Assembly: GCA_013397435.1 (NCBI GenBank)
Contig: VZRG01001671.1
Span: 63,871 to 127,870 of the forward strand
DNA: 64,000 nucleotides
Direction of reading: 5' to 3'
DNA from: Erythrocercus mccallii
Taxonomy: Eukaryota > Chordata > Aves > Passeriformes > Dicruridae
Shown here: in pieces, positions 51,601 to 63,600 of the stretch
Layout: each line of letters opens with the position of its first letter
Position numbering within the stretch: position 1 is the stretch's first letter
Made by a program: the position numbers and the translations under genes
The notes under the pieces: generated by a model
What the model was told of the DNA's origin: nothing
Database searches by the model: none
What the model saw: only the letters and a program-made list of their open reading frames with translations

Positions 51601-54600
51601 ACTGGGAATGATTCAGACTTTAGAAAAGTATCTTTGCATATACTCGTAACTCTTTTGAAATCTGAATGTCTCATTAACAAACTGCCTTTTTTTTTTGCTG
51701 AAGTTAGGCAGAACCTTTGTAATTGTGAAGAATGAGCAGAAATAATTAAAAGACAAAGTACCAGAATGAGCAAAAATCATTTATTTTTTGGTACAGTAAG
51801 TTGGATTTTAGGGTTTATGTACATAAAAATGTGAAAACAAAAGCATTCTAAGTATATTTTTTTCTGAACTGGTATTTAAGGAGTTCTTTAAGTTAGCAAC
51901 TTTCCTTCTTGCTTTAGCAGATATTTTCAAAATTTTTTCCAAACATTGTTAAGGCAAGTTATGAAGAAGTCCTGAAGGATGCTTAGCTTGTAGTTTTTCC
52001 CTGCATTTCGAAAGCTTGGGCAAATGGTAGAAGATGTTAAAATTTTGAAATACTGGTGTTCAGTTAAACAGGATCACCTAGAAGGTGCTCCTTTCCTGCT
52101 CCATAGATCGAATAAACTCTACTTTTTAGTAACCATCTAAAGTAAAGCTGTTCCTTCATGAGGATTAACGTGGGTATTTTTATTAACAGAGTATTTTAGA
52201 ATCTGCATTCATGATGCCATAAAAGAGTATAGTGCATACTTTGGTTAGAGAGTACAGTTCACATAACTTTAGTTTATATATGTGGATACTTAGAAGTTAC
52301 TTTTCATTGATTCAAGTTGGTGCAGAAACTGTTTTGCAGTGAGTGAGGGGAGAACTCAGTTGTACGAACTAAAACTTGAAGATTAAAATGCATCTGCGTT
52401 TTTTAACTCAGTTGTTGAGCTCTACAATACTGAAAAGCAATATTTGAAAATACGTTACTGCCTTTGCTTGTTACATATGCCAGAATTTCTGTAAACACAC
52501 TCTGTTGGAAGACAGGACCTCATAGCTTGACACATTTTTTCATTCATGTTGAGCAGTGGGTTATGTGAAAGCAGAGTCGTTGTTGAGTTTACGTGATAAG
52601 GAAGAATCTGTTTTGCCTTTTAGAAAGGGTTGAACAATTTGATTTGATGAGAAATAATTAAAAATAATGTGGTAATGGCATATCTACTAGGTAAAAACTT
52701 TGTATATGCTTGAATAGTCTTCAAAAATCTTTCTTGCTGGTAGAATTTACAAAAGTTCTTAGTGATAGTCTCTCAATATGTGGCTTCTGTGCGTCATGAA
52801 GAAATTGTCCTGCCCAAATAGTACATCGCAGCACTTGCGTATTTAATATCTACAACTCATCTTAGATTTCAGGTTATTTTAATCTGTATTTGTAATACCT
52901 GTCTCTGAAATGTGTCAATTAAAAGGGTGTGCAGTGGTGTCTTCTGAAGGAAGAGGAAGTCATTCCCCGTATCAGAGCTATGGAAGGGCGTAGAGGGCGG
53001 CCCCCAAACACAGACAGGCAGCACTGCAGAGAGGAGTCGAGGGCCAGACGCCGCAAGGGCCGACCTCCCAATGTTGGCAGCGGGGAGTTTCTGGACAACG
53101 CTGACACAAAGCTTTTGAGAAAGCTCCAGGCTCAAGGTAAGAACTGTGTTCATATTTTCACAAAGAGAGGGTATCGGTATATAAAGAGTTAATGTTTTTC
53201 CTAAAGGAGAGTGATTTGTCTCACTAGGATATTAATATCCAGGATTTTATTTTGGATATTTATTACATGCGCTTATTGAAGACTTTCTGAAGATCAGTAA
53301 ATAGTTTATCTGTATATAGGTTTTAAATTTTTGAAGGAAGGGCATGTGTAAAGACATGTCTAAAAGCTTACTCCGTAGTTACTGCACAGGAAGCCGATGG
53401 TATTTTGAGGAGTTCTATCATGCAGGTCCTGGACCTCGGTCCTTTGAAAAGCAAGCTGAATTCAACCTCCAGAAAGTCCTTCCTACAACTGTCTTCTATC
53501 AGTGTGTCCATAAGCAGTTAATTCAAATTTCAGCAATGCTATCACAGGGTAGTAGAATGCTTCGGGAGGTTCCTAATGAGCATAAGAGTGGCTGACTTTA
53601 GGTAGCCACAGGAAAGAGGCATGTTACCCAAGTGAGTGTGCTCTTGCTTCGTTGTTGGAAAAGGATTACATAATTACATGAGGTGACTTCTAAGGAAAAC
53701 TGATTCCATGCTTTCTGAATAAAATGTTGATTTAGTAGTTTTGAAACATGTTTTCTGCTTTAAAAAGAAAGACGAAAATGGTTTTTAAATGAATCAGCAT
53801 TAGTGGCACGATTCTGTCTTTTAACAAATTATTTTTTTCTCTGAAACCAGTATTGTGTAGAAAGTATCCATGTTCATTTGCACTGTTGATGGAGTTACTG
53901 ATACATGAGATGCCATTAATGATAGTTCATAGAAAAATTCTGTAAACGCCAGTTTGTGCAAAGCAAATCCTCTGTTTGTCCTGTCTTTACAATGTGCAAA
54001 TGTCTGGAACACGAAATATATCTTTGTTGGACAGAACTGTTTTTATGAACTTAATATTTTCTTTTTGTAACAGAAATAGCTAGGCAAGCAGCACAAATAA
54101 AGCTACTGAGAAAGCTTCAGAAGCAGGAACAAGCACGAGCTGCCAAAGAAGCAAAAAAACAGCAAGGTAAGTATTACTTGTGCATGCTAGTGGATTTGTT
54201 TGAAAAGTGTTTATGAAAAGTTACCTGTCTGTTGCCATGTTCTGCTGATATTGTTTGCTTTTGTTTGTTAGCTATTATGGCAGCAGAAGAAAAGCGAAAG
54301 CAAAAGGAGCAGATAAAGATAATGAAGCAACAGGTAACCTATGCAATTGCTAAATAAGCTCTTTAAATGATGTTTTAAATCATTCAATAAGGTATATTTC
54401 AAATACTTAGTAAATTACTAAGTGTGCTGATTGCAAAGTGTATTTTTTAAATCTAGTTTTAAAGAACACATGGTGTATGTTACTTAAAATTATTAACTCC
54501 ATTAAGTCCACCACTAACCCATGTCCCCAGGTGCCACATCAACACATCTCTCCAGGGACAGGGTCTCCACTGCTGCCCTGGGCAGCCTGTGCCAGAGCTA

Positions 54601-57600
54601 AACAACCCTTTCCATGAAGAAATGTTACCTAATATCAAAGTTAAACCTCCCCTGGTACAATTTGAGGCCATTTCCTCTTGTCTTGTCCCTTGTTCCCTGG
54701 GAGCAGACCCTGACTTGGCTGCACCTGCCTGTCAGGGAGTTTAGGAAAGTGAGAAGGTCCCCCTGAGCCTCCTTTTTTCCAAGCTGAGCCCCTTTCCCAG
54801 CTCCCTCAGCTGTTTCTGGTGCTCCAGCCCCTTCCCCAGCTCTGTGGCCCTTCTTCTCTGGATATGCTCCAGCCCCTCAATGTCTGTATATGATCTCAGC
54901 ATCACAACACTTGGATAAAGTACTAGGATTAGTTTGCCCGGAAGTGATATGGGTGACATGGGAAGAAGACAGGGATGCTGCTTGCCACTGTAGAGAGAAA
55001 ATTCATGCAGCCCAAGCACAGTTGAAGTTGGAGCTGCCAGAAATGTGGGGGACAATGGAAAAGAGTTTTTTCAAATATATTAATGGCAACCCTGGTTGTG
55101 TTTATAAATTCGGAAATGAGGGGCTGAAGAGCAGCTCTCCAGGATGAGATCTGGGGGTCCTGGTTGATGGCAAGTTGGGTATCAGTCGGCAGTGCCCTGG
55201 CACCCAGAAGGGACATCCTTGCCCTGGAGGACATCAGGCCCAGCATTGCTGGCCAGGCAAGGAGGGGTTTGTCCCACTCTGCTCTGTAGTGGGGTGGCCT
55301 CACCTTGAGTCCTGGGGACAGTTTTGGGCACTGCAATATAAAAAGGACATTAAACCATTAGAGGCTATCCAGAGAAGGCCCTGAGGATGGGAAAGGGACT
55401 CTAGGGTAAATCTTAAGAGGAGTGGCTGAGGGCACTTGGTTTGTTCAGCCTGGAGAAGAAGAGACTGAGGGGAGACTCATTGTGGTCTTCAACATACTCA
55501 GGAGCAGCAGTGGAGGGGCAGCTCCGATCTCTGCTCTCTATGATCAGTGACAGTACTTGAGGGAACTGCTGGAGCCGAGTCAGGAGATTTAGGCTAGATA
55601 TCAGAATAAAGGCTGACCAACACAGAGAGTGATCAGGCACTGGGCAGGCTCCCCAGAGCAGCAGTCACGGCCCCAAGGCTGCCAGAGCTCCAGGAGCGTT
55701 GGGACGCTCCCAGGCAGAGGGTGGGATTGTTGGGATGTCTGTGCAGGGCTAGGAGTTGGATTGATGATCTGATGGGTCCCTCCCAACACAGCATATGCTA
55801 TGATTTTATGACATCTTGAGGTGTTAAAAAAGCCAATAACAATATGAACCCCTTCCACATCTTTGAAATTCAGGTATTAAATTCTGACATACTTAGGGTT
55901 CTTTTTGTAGTAAACCAAAATTTGTGTTACTGAACACTACCTTAAATATCCCTGTAATAGATAACAATTAATTCTTGTTGGTAACTGTTCAAATGTTTCC
56001 TTTTTTTTTTTTTTAAGAAAATGCTCAGTGTAGTAGACATACAGCTAGAAGTTGTTACTCTAGCATGTATGAGTTACAGTAGAAAAGGCTGAGAGAGCTG
56101 AGACAGTTCAGCCTGGAGAAGATGAGGCTCAGGAGGATCTTGCTAATATAGCTAAGTACTTGCCGGGAGGCTGCAAAGAGGTGACTTCTCTCAGAAGTGC
56201 CCAGTGACAGGAGGTTCCTTCTGAACATTGGGAATCACTTTGTCACCAAGATGGCAACAGAGGACTGGAGCAGGTGGCCCAGGAAGGCTGTGGAGCCTCC
56301 CACATAGATTTTCAACAGCAGCCTGGACGTGGTCCTTCGTAACTGGTTGTAGGTGACCCTTCTGGGGCAGGGGGATGCGGACAAGATGACTTCAAGATGT
56401 CCCTCCCAACCTCAGCCAATCTGCACTTTTGTAGATTGTGACACTTTCAATATGTCCACTTCTCAAGGCAGCCCATACTTGTTAAAGAAAAGGAGCACAC
56501 TGTAATTTTCAAGTGGTCCTTACATTCCAAGGGTGCAGGGAGCAAGAATTTTTAAATCGTCAAATACATCAAATCCAGACCTTGTTTATCATCATCGTAT
56601 TCCTTCTGGATGTGTAACTTGATAAAACTCACAATTTCAATCGTGATTTCAAGTGCTGAGTAATTCTCTGATCTAGTTCTTTATTGTGATCTCTGCTGAA
56701 AAGTTTTTTCTGTATCAACTCTAACCTTTATGGAGTTGAGAGGGTTGAAAAGTTGCACAGGCTTTCAACTTTTGCACTGTTTTATTTTAAAGTATAATGG
56801 GGGATAATAGAGATTTGAGGTCCATGCCGTGAGCTTCACATGGTGGAAAAAGTTCAGTACTGTCTGAACAAGGCCTCTGAATTAATTTTCTTGATAAGGT
56901 TATATTATGTTGGACTTCTCAGCAGATTAAGGAGCTGGTAGGATTTGCCTGGAGTTTATAAGACTTCCTGTATTGGAGGTCTGTTTTTCAGAAAACTTTG
57001 TATGTGTTTCTCATCTGATTGCTTTTTTACTGTTAAATATTTTAGATTATCTTTTCTTAGGAGCTTGGTTTTGGTTTTAGTTATTTTTCAATAAAGTGTA
57101 TACATCATTATGTGTTCTCCAGAGAGTAAAATTTTAGAGTGGTCTGAGTCTCAGGCCAGCTCACAAGAAAAGAGTGTCTTCTGTGCAGATGGGCTTTACC
57201 CTCACTGTTGGGAAAGCATCTGCTGTTCCAGAGAAAGTCATTGAGTTCCTTTTCAAGCTTCTGCTCCAGGCCTCCCCCAGCTTGCTGGGCTAGTCCAAGG
57301 TCTGGGTTTTGCTATTAAAACTTCATAACAAGTCCAGCTGGATATATGCACTTCAAAATGGTCTGTCCTAGTCACTGTGGCTCAGTCAGCTCTTTTGACA
57401 TAACAGAATCTCAAATAATGTGATAGTGAATTTTTAATAGCTAATTTAACAGACACACCTATGCAGCACCAGCAGTGTGAAATAATTCCAGTGTTTGCAA
57501 TGATTACATTTCTCAATCAGTATAATAAGACTTTGTTCAGATTTTAGGAACTACTTCATGAAGACAAATTAAATTAGAATATGGTTGCCCAGCATCCATC

Positions 57601-60600
57601 TGTGGAGTGCATAATTTGAACATTTTCTTCTCACCATGATGAAACATGCTTAAATGTGTTGTAGTACCCATTGTTCCTGTTCCAGTTACTTCTTTTGTTA
57701 CCGCATATACACAATTCCATCCCCTAATTTACGTATTAAGGTTAGCATCAATTATCTGAGTGCCTTAAAAATCGAGAGAAGCTAAAGTGTACTTAACTGA
57801 GCTTGTTACCCAGCTTGCGTGTGGATGAGTGTTCCTGGCTGACAGAGCATGGGCTTGGGGTTTTGCTGAGCTCAGCGCTCTGTACTGCCCTTGGGACCAT
57901 GGTGGTCTGAGAAAGGCTGCAAGAACTGGGGCACAAACAGTGCTTGGACAGGTCTCACTATTTCTTGGTCAGGGAGATCACTTCAAAACATCACGTATTT
58001 CATGGCATAGCTCTACCTTCTGTTCATTCCTAACTAGCTCGATCATTGTCAGCTGGAATTTGAATGCTCTAGCTTCCTTATTTGGTCATTAGTCTGGTCC
58101 TCTTAAAGGTGTTAAAAATAATAAAAACTTGGACAACTTAAGCGTGAGCACCTATGCATAACTAGGCTTCCTTCAGGGTTATACCAGACGTCTAATACTA
58201 GTAAAATTCCTAGGCATATGGGAACAGTTGACTAAAATGGGTGAAACTCATTAACAAAAAAGTATGTATAAACTTTGTCATTTTTCCAGTGTAAAAATAA
58301 ATTTCCTTTATGTATTTTTTAAAAGAAATAACTTTCTTTAACCTAACCCTTTTAGGAAAAAATCAAACGAATCCAGCAAATTAGAATGGAGAAAGAACTT
58401 CGAGCTCAGCAAATTTTAGAGGTAAAAATCATGGCTCAAATGTAATTTTTCTGTTGCCATTTTAAAGAATGTTATATTTTAGTAGTTACACTTGTAGTTA
58501 GGAATGTAACTAAGTATAGCAGGAGGAATAACCTTGATTTCCAAAGGCCACTTCAAAAATATGTCTTAATTATTTTTATTAAAAGATCAATATTAACTGT
58601 GATCTATAATCCTACAGGTATTCACACTTGGGCTCATGATTTCCTATCACAGTAGTCTTGTGTGTACTTAAGTTAACAGCAGAGCAATTCCTTGGTTAGA
58701 GAGCAAGTTTGCAGTAGTAGTTTATTAAAACAAGATAATGGTCTGCTTTGTATGAAGTGCAGTGAGTTTAAAAATATTGTCTGTATTAGAGTATACTCGA
58801 CAGGTTTGTTAGTTTACTGGCAAAGACTGATTGCTACTTTCCAAGTCTCCATTGACATAAAAATTAATAGTAATCGGTTTGCCATTTATATCGTTTCTGC
58901 GTGTACTTGCTTTCTTAAAATAGTCAGGTAAGCAATTTTTAGTGGGACTTGAAATTCTGGTTTAAGTTTTATAAAGTAACTGAAATGTGAATTGATTGAT
59001 TGTGAAAGCTGCATCAGAGATTTCCTGCAATGTACACAATGAGTGATGATGTTCTAAACTTTTAAAGGTACATAACTTTGCTTCTAGTCAGATTATTTTC
59101 AAGTTGTGATGGTGCTGTTGTGTGACCTGTTTTGCATGCACAGGCAAAAAAGAAAAAGAAGGAGGAAGCAGCAAATGCCAAATTATTGGAAGCGGAAAAA
59201 CGAATAAAGGTTAGTTTGGAGGAGCTCCAGAAACAAGAACTGTTATCGTACATAATATACAGTATTGATTGTTGATGTATAAAAGCAATGAATTTGGGAG
59301 GCTATTCATCAATAATGAAGCTGTACATAGAGACAGCAAATAGTAGCATGTATGTATAGTTAGAAAAACGCACGAAGCATATGCAGAGTTTGTGTATGTG
59401 TGACACACACACACACAAATAGACAGAGACAGTACTTCTTGTGCCATTACCATGGTTTGTGTAACAAAATGTTTGTGCAGTAACATTATTTACAATATTC
59501 TTTCAAGCACACTGTATCGAAAAATGATACTGTTTCTCTGCAAGTGTAGTCTTTTCTAGGCTGTAATGCATGCAAGACTACAGAATTCTTTTACAAATAC
59601 TGGAAAATACAGTGTGTGTGTGTACATAAGCACTTCTGTTGCTGCTTCAGCATTCTAGGTGTGTTCTAACATGGAACTCCCAACTCACCAGCTTACTGTC
59701 ATGTATGCTGTGTGTATTTCTCTGTAAGTTAAAATTCAAATCAGATGTGCTGTTTTAGTGTGGCAGAACTGTGCAATTAGGTAAGTAAATTTTGATTGAT
59801 ATTTTAAATACCCTTTTATTCTTCTGTTGAAGGAGAAAGAGATGAGAAGGCAGCAGGCTGTTCTTCTGAAGCACCAGGTTGGTATAAGTTCGGTTGACCA
59901 AGCAGACAGAATGCCAATTGTGAGCTACTACTTTCAGTTGTATGGGGGGGTGGAATCCTCAAAATATGCCCTTTTTAAACTTCTGGGTTTAATTCCTGCT
60001 CAGATTTTCTTTTGCCTTGTGATTTTTTGCTTTGCTTTGGTATTGGGGTCTTTTGGGGGATTATAAAGTGGTTTTATGACTTTGTGATTTCTGTTTCATA
60101 ATGTTGTGCCAACTCTTTCTACCAGGAGTTGGAGAGGCATAGACTAGATATGGTATGGGTATGTTTATTTTTGTACATCTAACACCGCATTGTGATTTGG
60201 TTGTGATATGGTTGTCATAGCAATGCATAAAATGTAGCACTGGCTGCTGTCATATTACATACTGCTGCATGGCTTTACAGCACAGTGCATTGCATACATC
60301 TGCTTGTCTTGTCTGTTAAGGAAAAAAAGACGTCTTGAACATGCGTATAAATTGAATGTGGCGATAACTAAATGTGGTTTTTAACCAGGGATCTATGTTA
60401 CTGTCCCAGTAAAAATTTGACGAGTATATAAAATCAGGGATTGATGCAAAATTAACAGGTAGTCACTTGGATGATTTTTGCAAGCCTTGCCCCATTCACT
60501 GGGAATGAATCCAGACATTTTAAATACAATTTGAATTAAGCTAGAATTAACCAGTTCTAGAAATCAGAGTGATGTCTTCCCCTTGTAAGATACTGAGGAC

Positions 60601-63600
60601 ATTAGCTTTCAGTTGGTGATAAATACATAATGTTATAAGTATACAGTGAAATATTAGAATGTAATCCTAACCTCACCAAATTAGATGATATAATTCCTAT
60701 AGCCTTTACTGGGGCCAAGATTTGCTCTTCAGCTGTTAAGGCCAAACACCCATACTTAGTGCCCTAGAATACTGCTCCTTAATGCATTTGAAGCTACTGA
60801 CATAGTTTACTGAGGGACAGGCATCAGTTAATGCAGGTGTTGTTGCGTACATATATGCACCACCGCTGGCTTGATTAAAACTGATCTAGAGCTGATAAAA
60901 TTAATCATGTTAATTTGTTACTTGGTTACAAAAATGTAAATATTTGCAATGTTTGAAAAAGACCAGTTTAAAATTTCTGCTGAATTGGCTATTGAAGAAG
61001 TAAATTGCACGTTCCGTCATAGCAGATGTAAGGTAACTGACCTGTTCCAGCCAACCATTATGCTTTTTGTTCTGCCAGCTTATGAAGGAGCATCACAACT
61101 GACCATAAGTAAATCTGTATGCTTCTTTTTTACACTGTCTCCATGTTCATTGCTTTACCTTTTTGCTTTTGATTGTTCTTGTATTTGCTTTCTAAACCTG
61201 AACTAAAACATGCACAGACTTGGCCATTCTTGTCCTATATTTAGTATTTACTGTGACTTGTCTATTAATGCTGAATTTGTTACTCGGCTTTTTTACTGAT
61301 TTGAAAATGTGGTTTAGTTTTCTTCTAATATTACCTGCTTCAATAGGAACGGGAACGGAGAAGACAACATATGATGCTTATGAAAGCCATGGAAGCACGT
61401 AAAAAAGCAGAAGTGAGTGTTAACCTCTGGAAGTTCGAAATTTTCATAGTTTCATTCTGCAGTCATCTGTCGAAGAGCAGTGTCTTTTTACTTTGGGTAT
61501 AATTTAATTTGTGTGCGTTGCAGCAATAGAACAAGAAGCATTAGGCACAAATTGAAATACAGGAAATTCTGTTCAAACTTCAAAAAAAATTTTTACTTGG
61601 AGGGAGGTGGTTGAACGCTGGCACAGGTAGCCCAGTTTTGAGACTTCTAGATGTTCTTGAGAGGAAACATAAGTAAGATATAAACCCCCTGCAATTACTA
61701 ATTTTTGTTTTACTTTTTATGTATTTCTGTGTCCTGAGACTTTATGTCTGTATTCCCAGACTTTTATAACTGAAGTGCAGATAATGAATATATTGAAATA
61801 AGTTAACCATTATTATAGTAGTTGTCAAGGAGATTGTTAAAACTTTTTTCTAGAATGTATTTCCAAATTTCAATGAAAGTGACTGACCAAACCCAAGAAA
61901 AACAGAATAATACTTCAGTGCAAGGAAATAGAGGAAGATGATAACCTAAGCACCCACTCCACTGTTGGAAATCAGGATACCAGGCTAAATGGTCATTTAG
62001 TCTGATCCAGTGTTCTAATTATATTCTTACTCTAATAGAAACAGAACAGTGTTTATTTGAACCAGTAAAAGTAAACTTTAAATAGATTAATAAGATGTAG
62101 TGCAGCTTAAGTTTTTGGTTTTAACTGTGTTGCCTCATAAATATCCTTGTATACATCTCTTGTTTTCTTCTGTTGTAAAGTGTTTTGAATTGGCAAAGAC
62201 AAGTTGTAGGCAATGCCAGTTGGCCTTAAGACATTGGCACAGGCTAAGATAAAAAGCAATAAAGAATTTTCAAAAAGCAAATCAGAGGGCATTTTCCATT
62301 TTGAAATCAAGCTAGGGATTTTGTGTGCTGCTTTAGTGTATTGTGATTTTTCCATACAAGACATGTCTTATGAACTCAGTGTAGATAAAGAGGGCCTGCG
62401 TTGGCAGTACAGAGGATGCTTACGCAGCTGTAGAGCAGGAAGCAGGTGGGCAGATGGGTAGTTCTCAATGTCACTTCTTTTTTTTTCTGCCAGTGTAAGT
62501 TTACTGGTCCAAAAATGTTCTTTATGTCTAATGTGAAACTTATCTTGCATAAAATCCACTAAAGACTGTAGTAGTAGAAGTCATGATCTCTGTGCCCTCA
62601 CAGTGGTTATCCACGGCTGTCACTAGTGGTCTGGTAATACTCCGTATAGAATCAAAAGGAAGAATAAAAAGTAGGGCCTGCCAGAACTCGGTGGAGAAGT
62701 CAGTGGTTAATACTGACATACAAATGCAGCTGAGCCCTTCTCATTGTTGCAAAATACGGTGGTAGCAAATGGAAAAGACTAGAGTGACCTCTTAAACTAA
62801 CCTAATAGTAGGGAGTGGTTCTGAGTAATGGGGAGCACCTTGGCTTGGTTTAGCCCTTCTGTGTTCACAGGTGAAAAGCATGTACAGCATCTTCAACTTT
62901 GTATTGTATGGACTTCTTGAGTGGTGGTGCACACACACACAGCCCCCCGCCACGTGTTTGTTTATATGCACGTGCATTTGTCTTGTGCTCTGAACAGATG
63001 GTGTTGGTATGTGGCACATTCCATACGTTTTACACTTGATACTGGTTGTACAGAGATGTTGGGGAGTTGTGTCATCAGGACAATCAGTGGATTGGTGTTC
63101 AACATGTGCAGCAGAACCCCTGGCACCGGGGATGGGAGAGGCCACGGGAGCTCCAGGTTCAGAGTCAGTCTTGTCATGTTACAGATGGAGCTGCTGTGGT
63201 ACTGGTGTGACTCCACTGTGGAGGGTATTGAGGAGACAAATAATAGATGCTTGACTTCTCACTTGATGATCCGTGTGTTCTTGTGCATGTAAGACATACA
63301 GGACTGTTCAGTTTCAGATGGCATGCAAAGTGTTTGGTAATTCAAGGACAGAAGCTGCCTGTGTTTGAAAAGATTGGTTGTTTTTTATAAGGTACTCATA
63401 TCTTGTTTATGTATTATGGGACTTCTTAAACCATGTATGGTTTAAAGAGGTTTCTTGAGTGGTCTCTGCTGTAGCAGGTGCAGATTAACAGTACTAGGGC
63501 CTTTAAAATCAGATGCCTGGCATGGGAATTCTTTGCCATATTTTCACTCAGCCATCTTTTTTAAATGGTACTGCAAAGAGTTTTTCTGTGCATACATACT

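Larger units (their letters stand above)
54334..58355 (+). other. BAZ2B: BAZ2B intron 54334-58355, CR1-rich
   Basis: 4.0 kb. Nearly half is CR1: an antisense copy (54490-54895), an internally deleted sense copy (54905-55815) and another sense copy (56080-56440), separated by a T14 run (56001-56014). The rest (56440-58355) is AT-rich with nothing recognised. Confidence 0.9.

Noticed and set aside
52919..53153. Minus-strand frames over coding exon 11
   Set aside because: Shadows of the BAZ2B exon, which is clearly coding on the + strand.
53344..53595. 83-codon + strand frame in the intron after exon 11
   Set aside because: No match to BAZ2B, no phase-1 splice sites, and the split Glu codon joins exons 11 and 12 directly.
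54490..55815. Twin-priming inversion of a single CR1
   Set aside because: Both the antisense and the sense pieces contain the same 3' portion of the element, so they cannot be one 5'-inverted copy; two separate insertions fit better.
59878..60066. Extension of exon 16 through its donor (open frame to 60066)
   Set aside because: The residues become hydrophobic and unrelated to the coiled coil right after KHQ; the donor GTTGGT and the downstream microexon explain the gene better.
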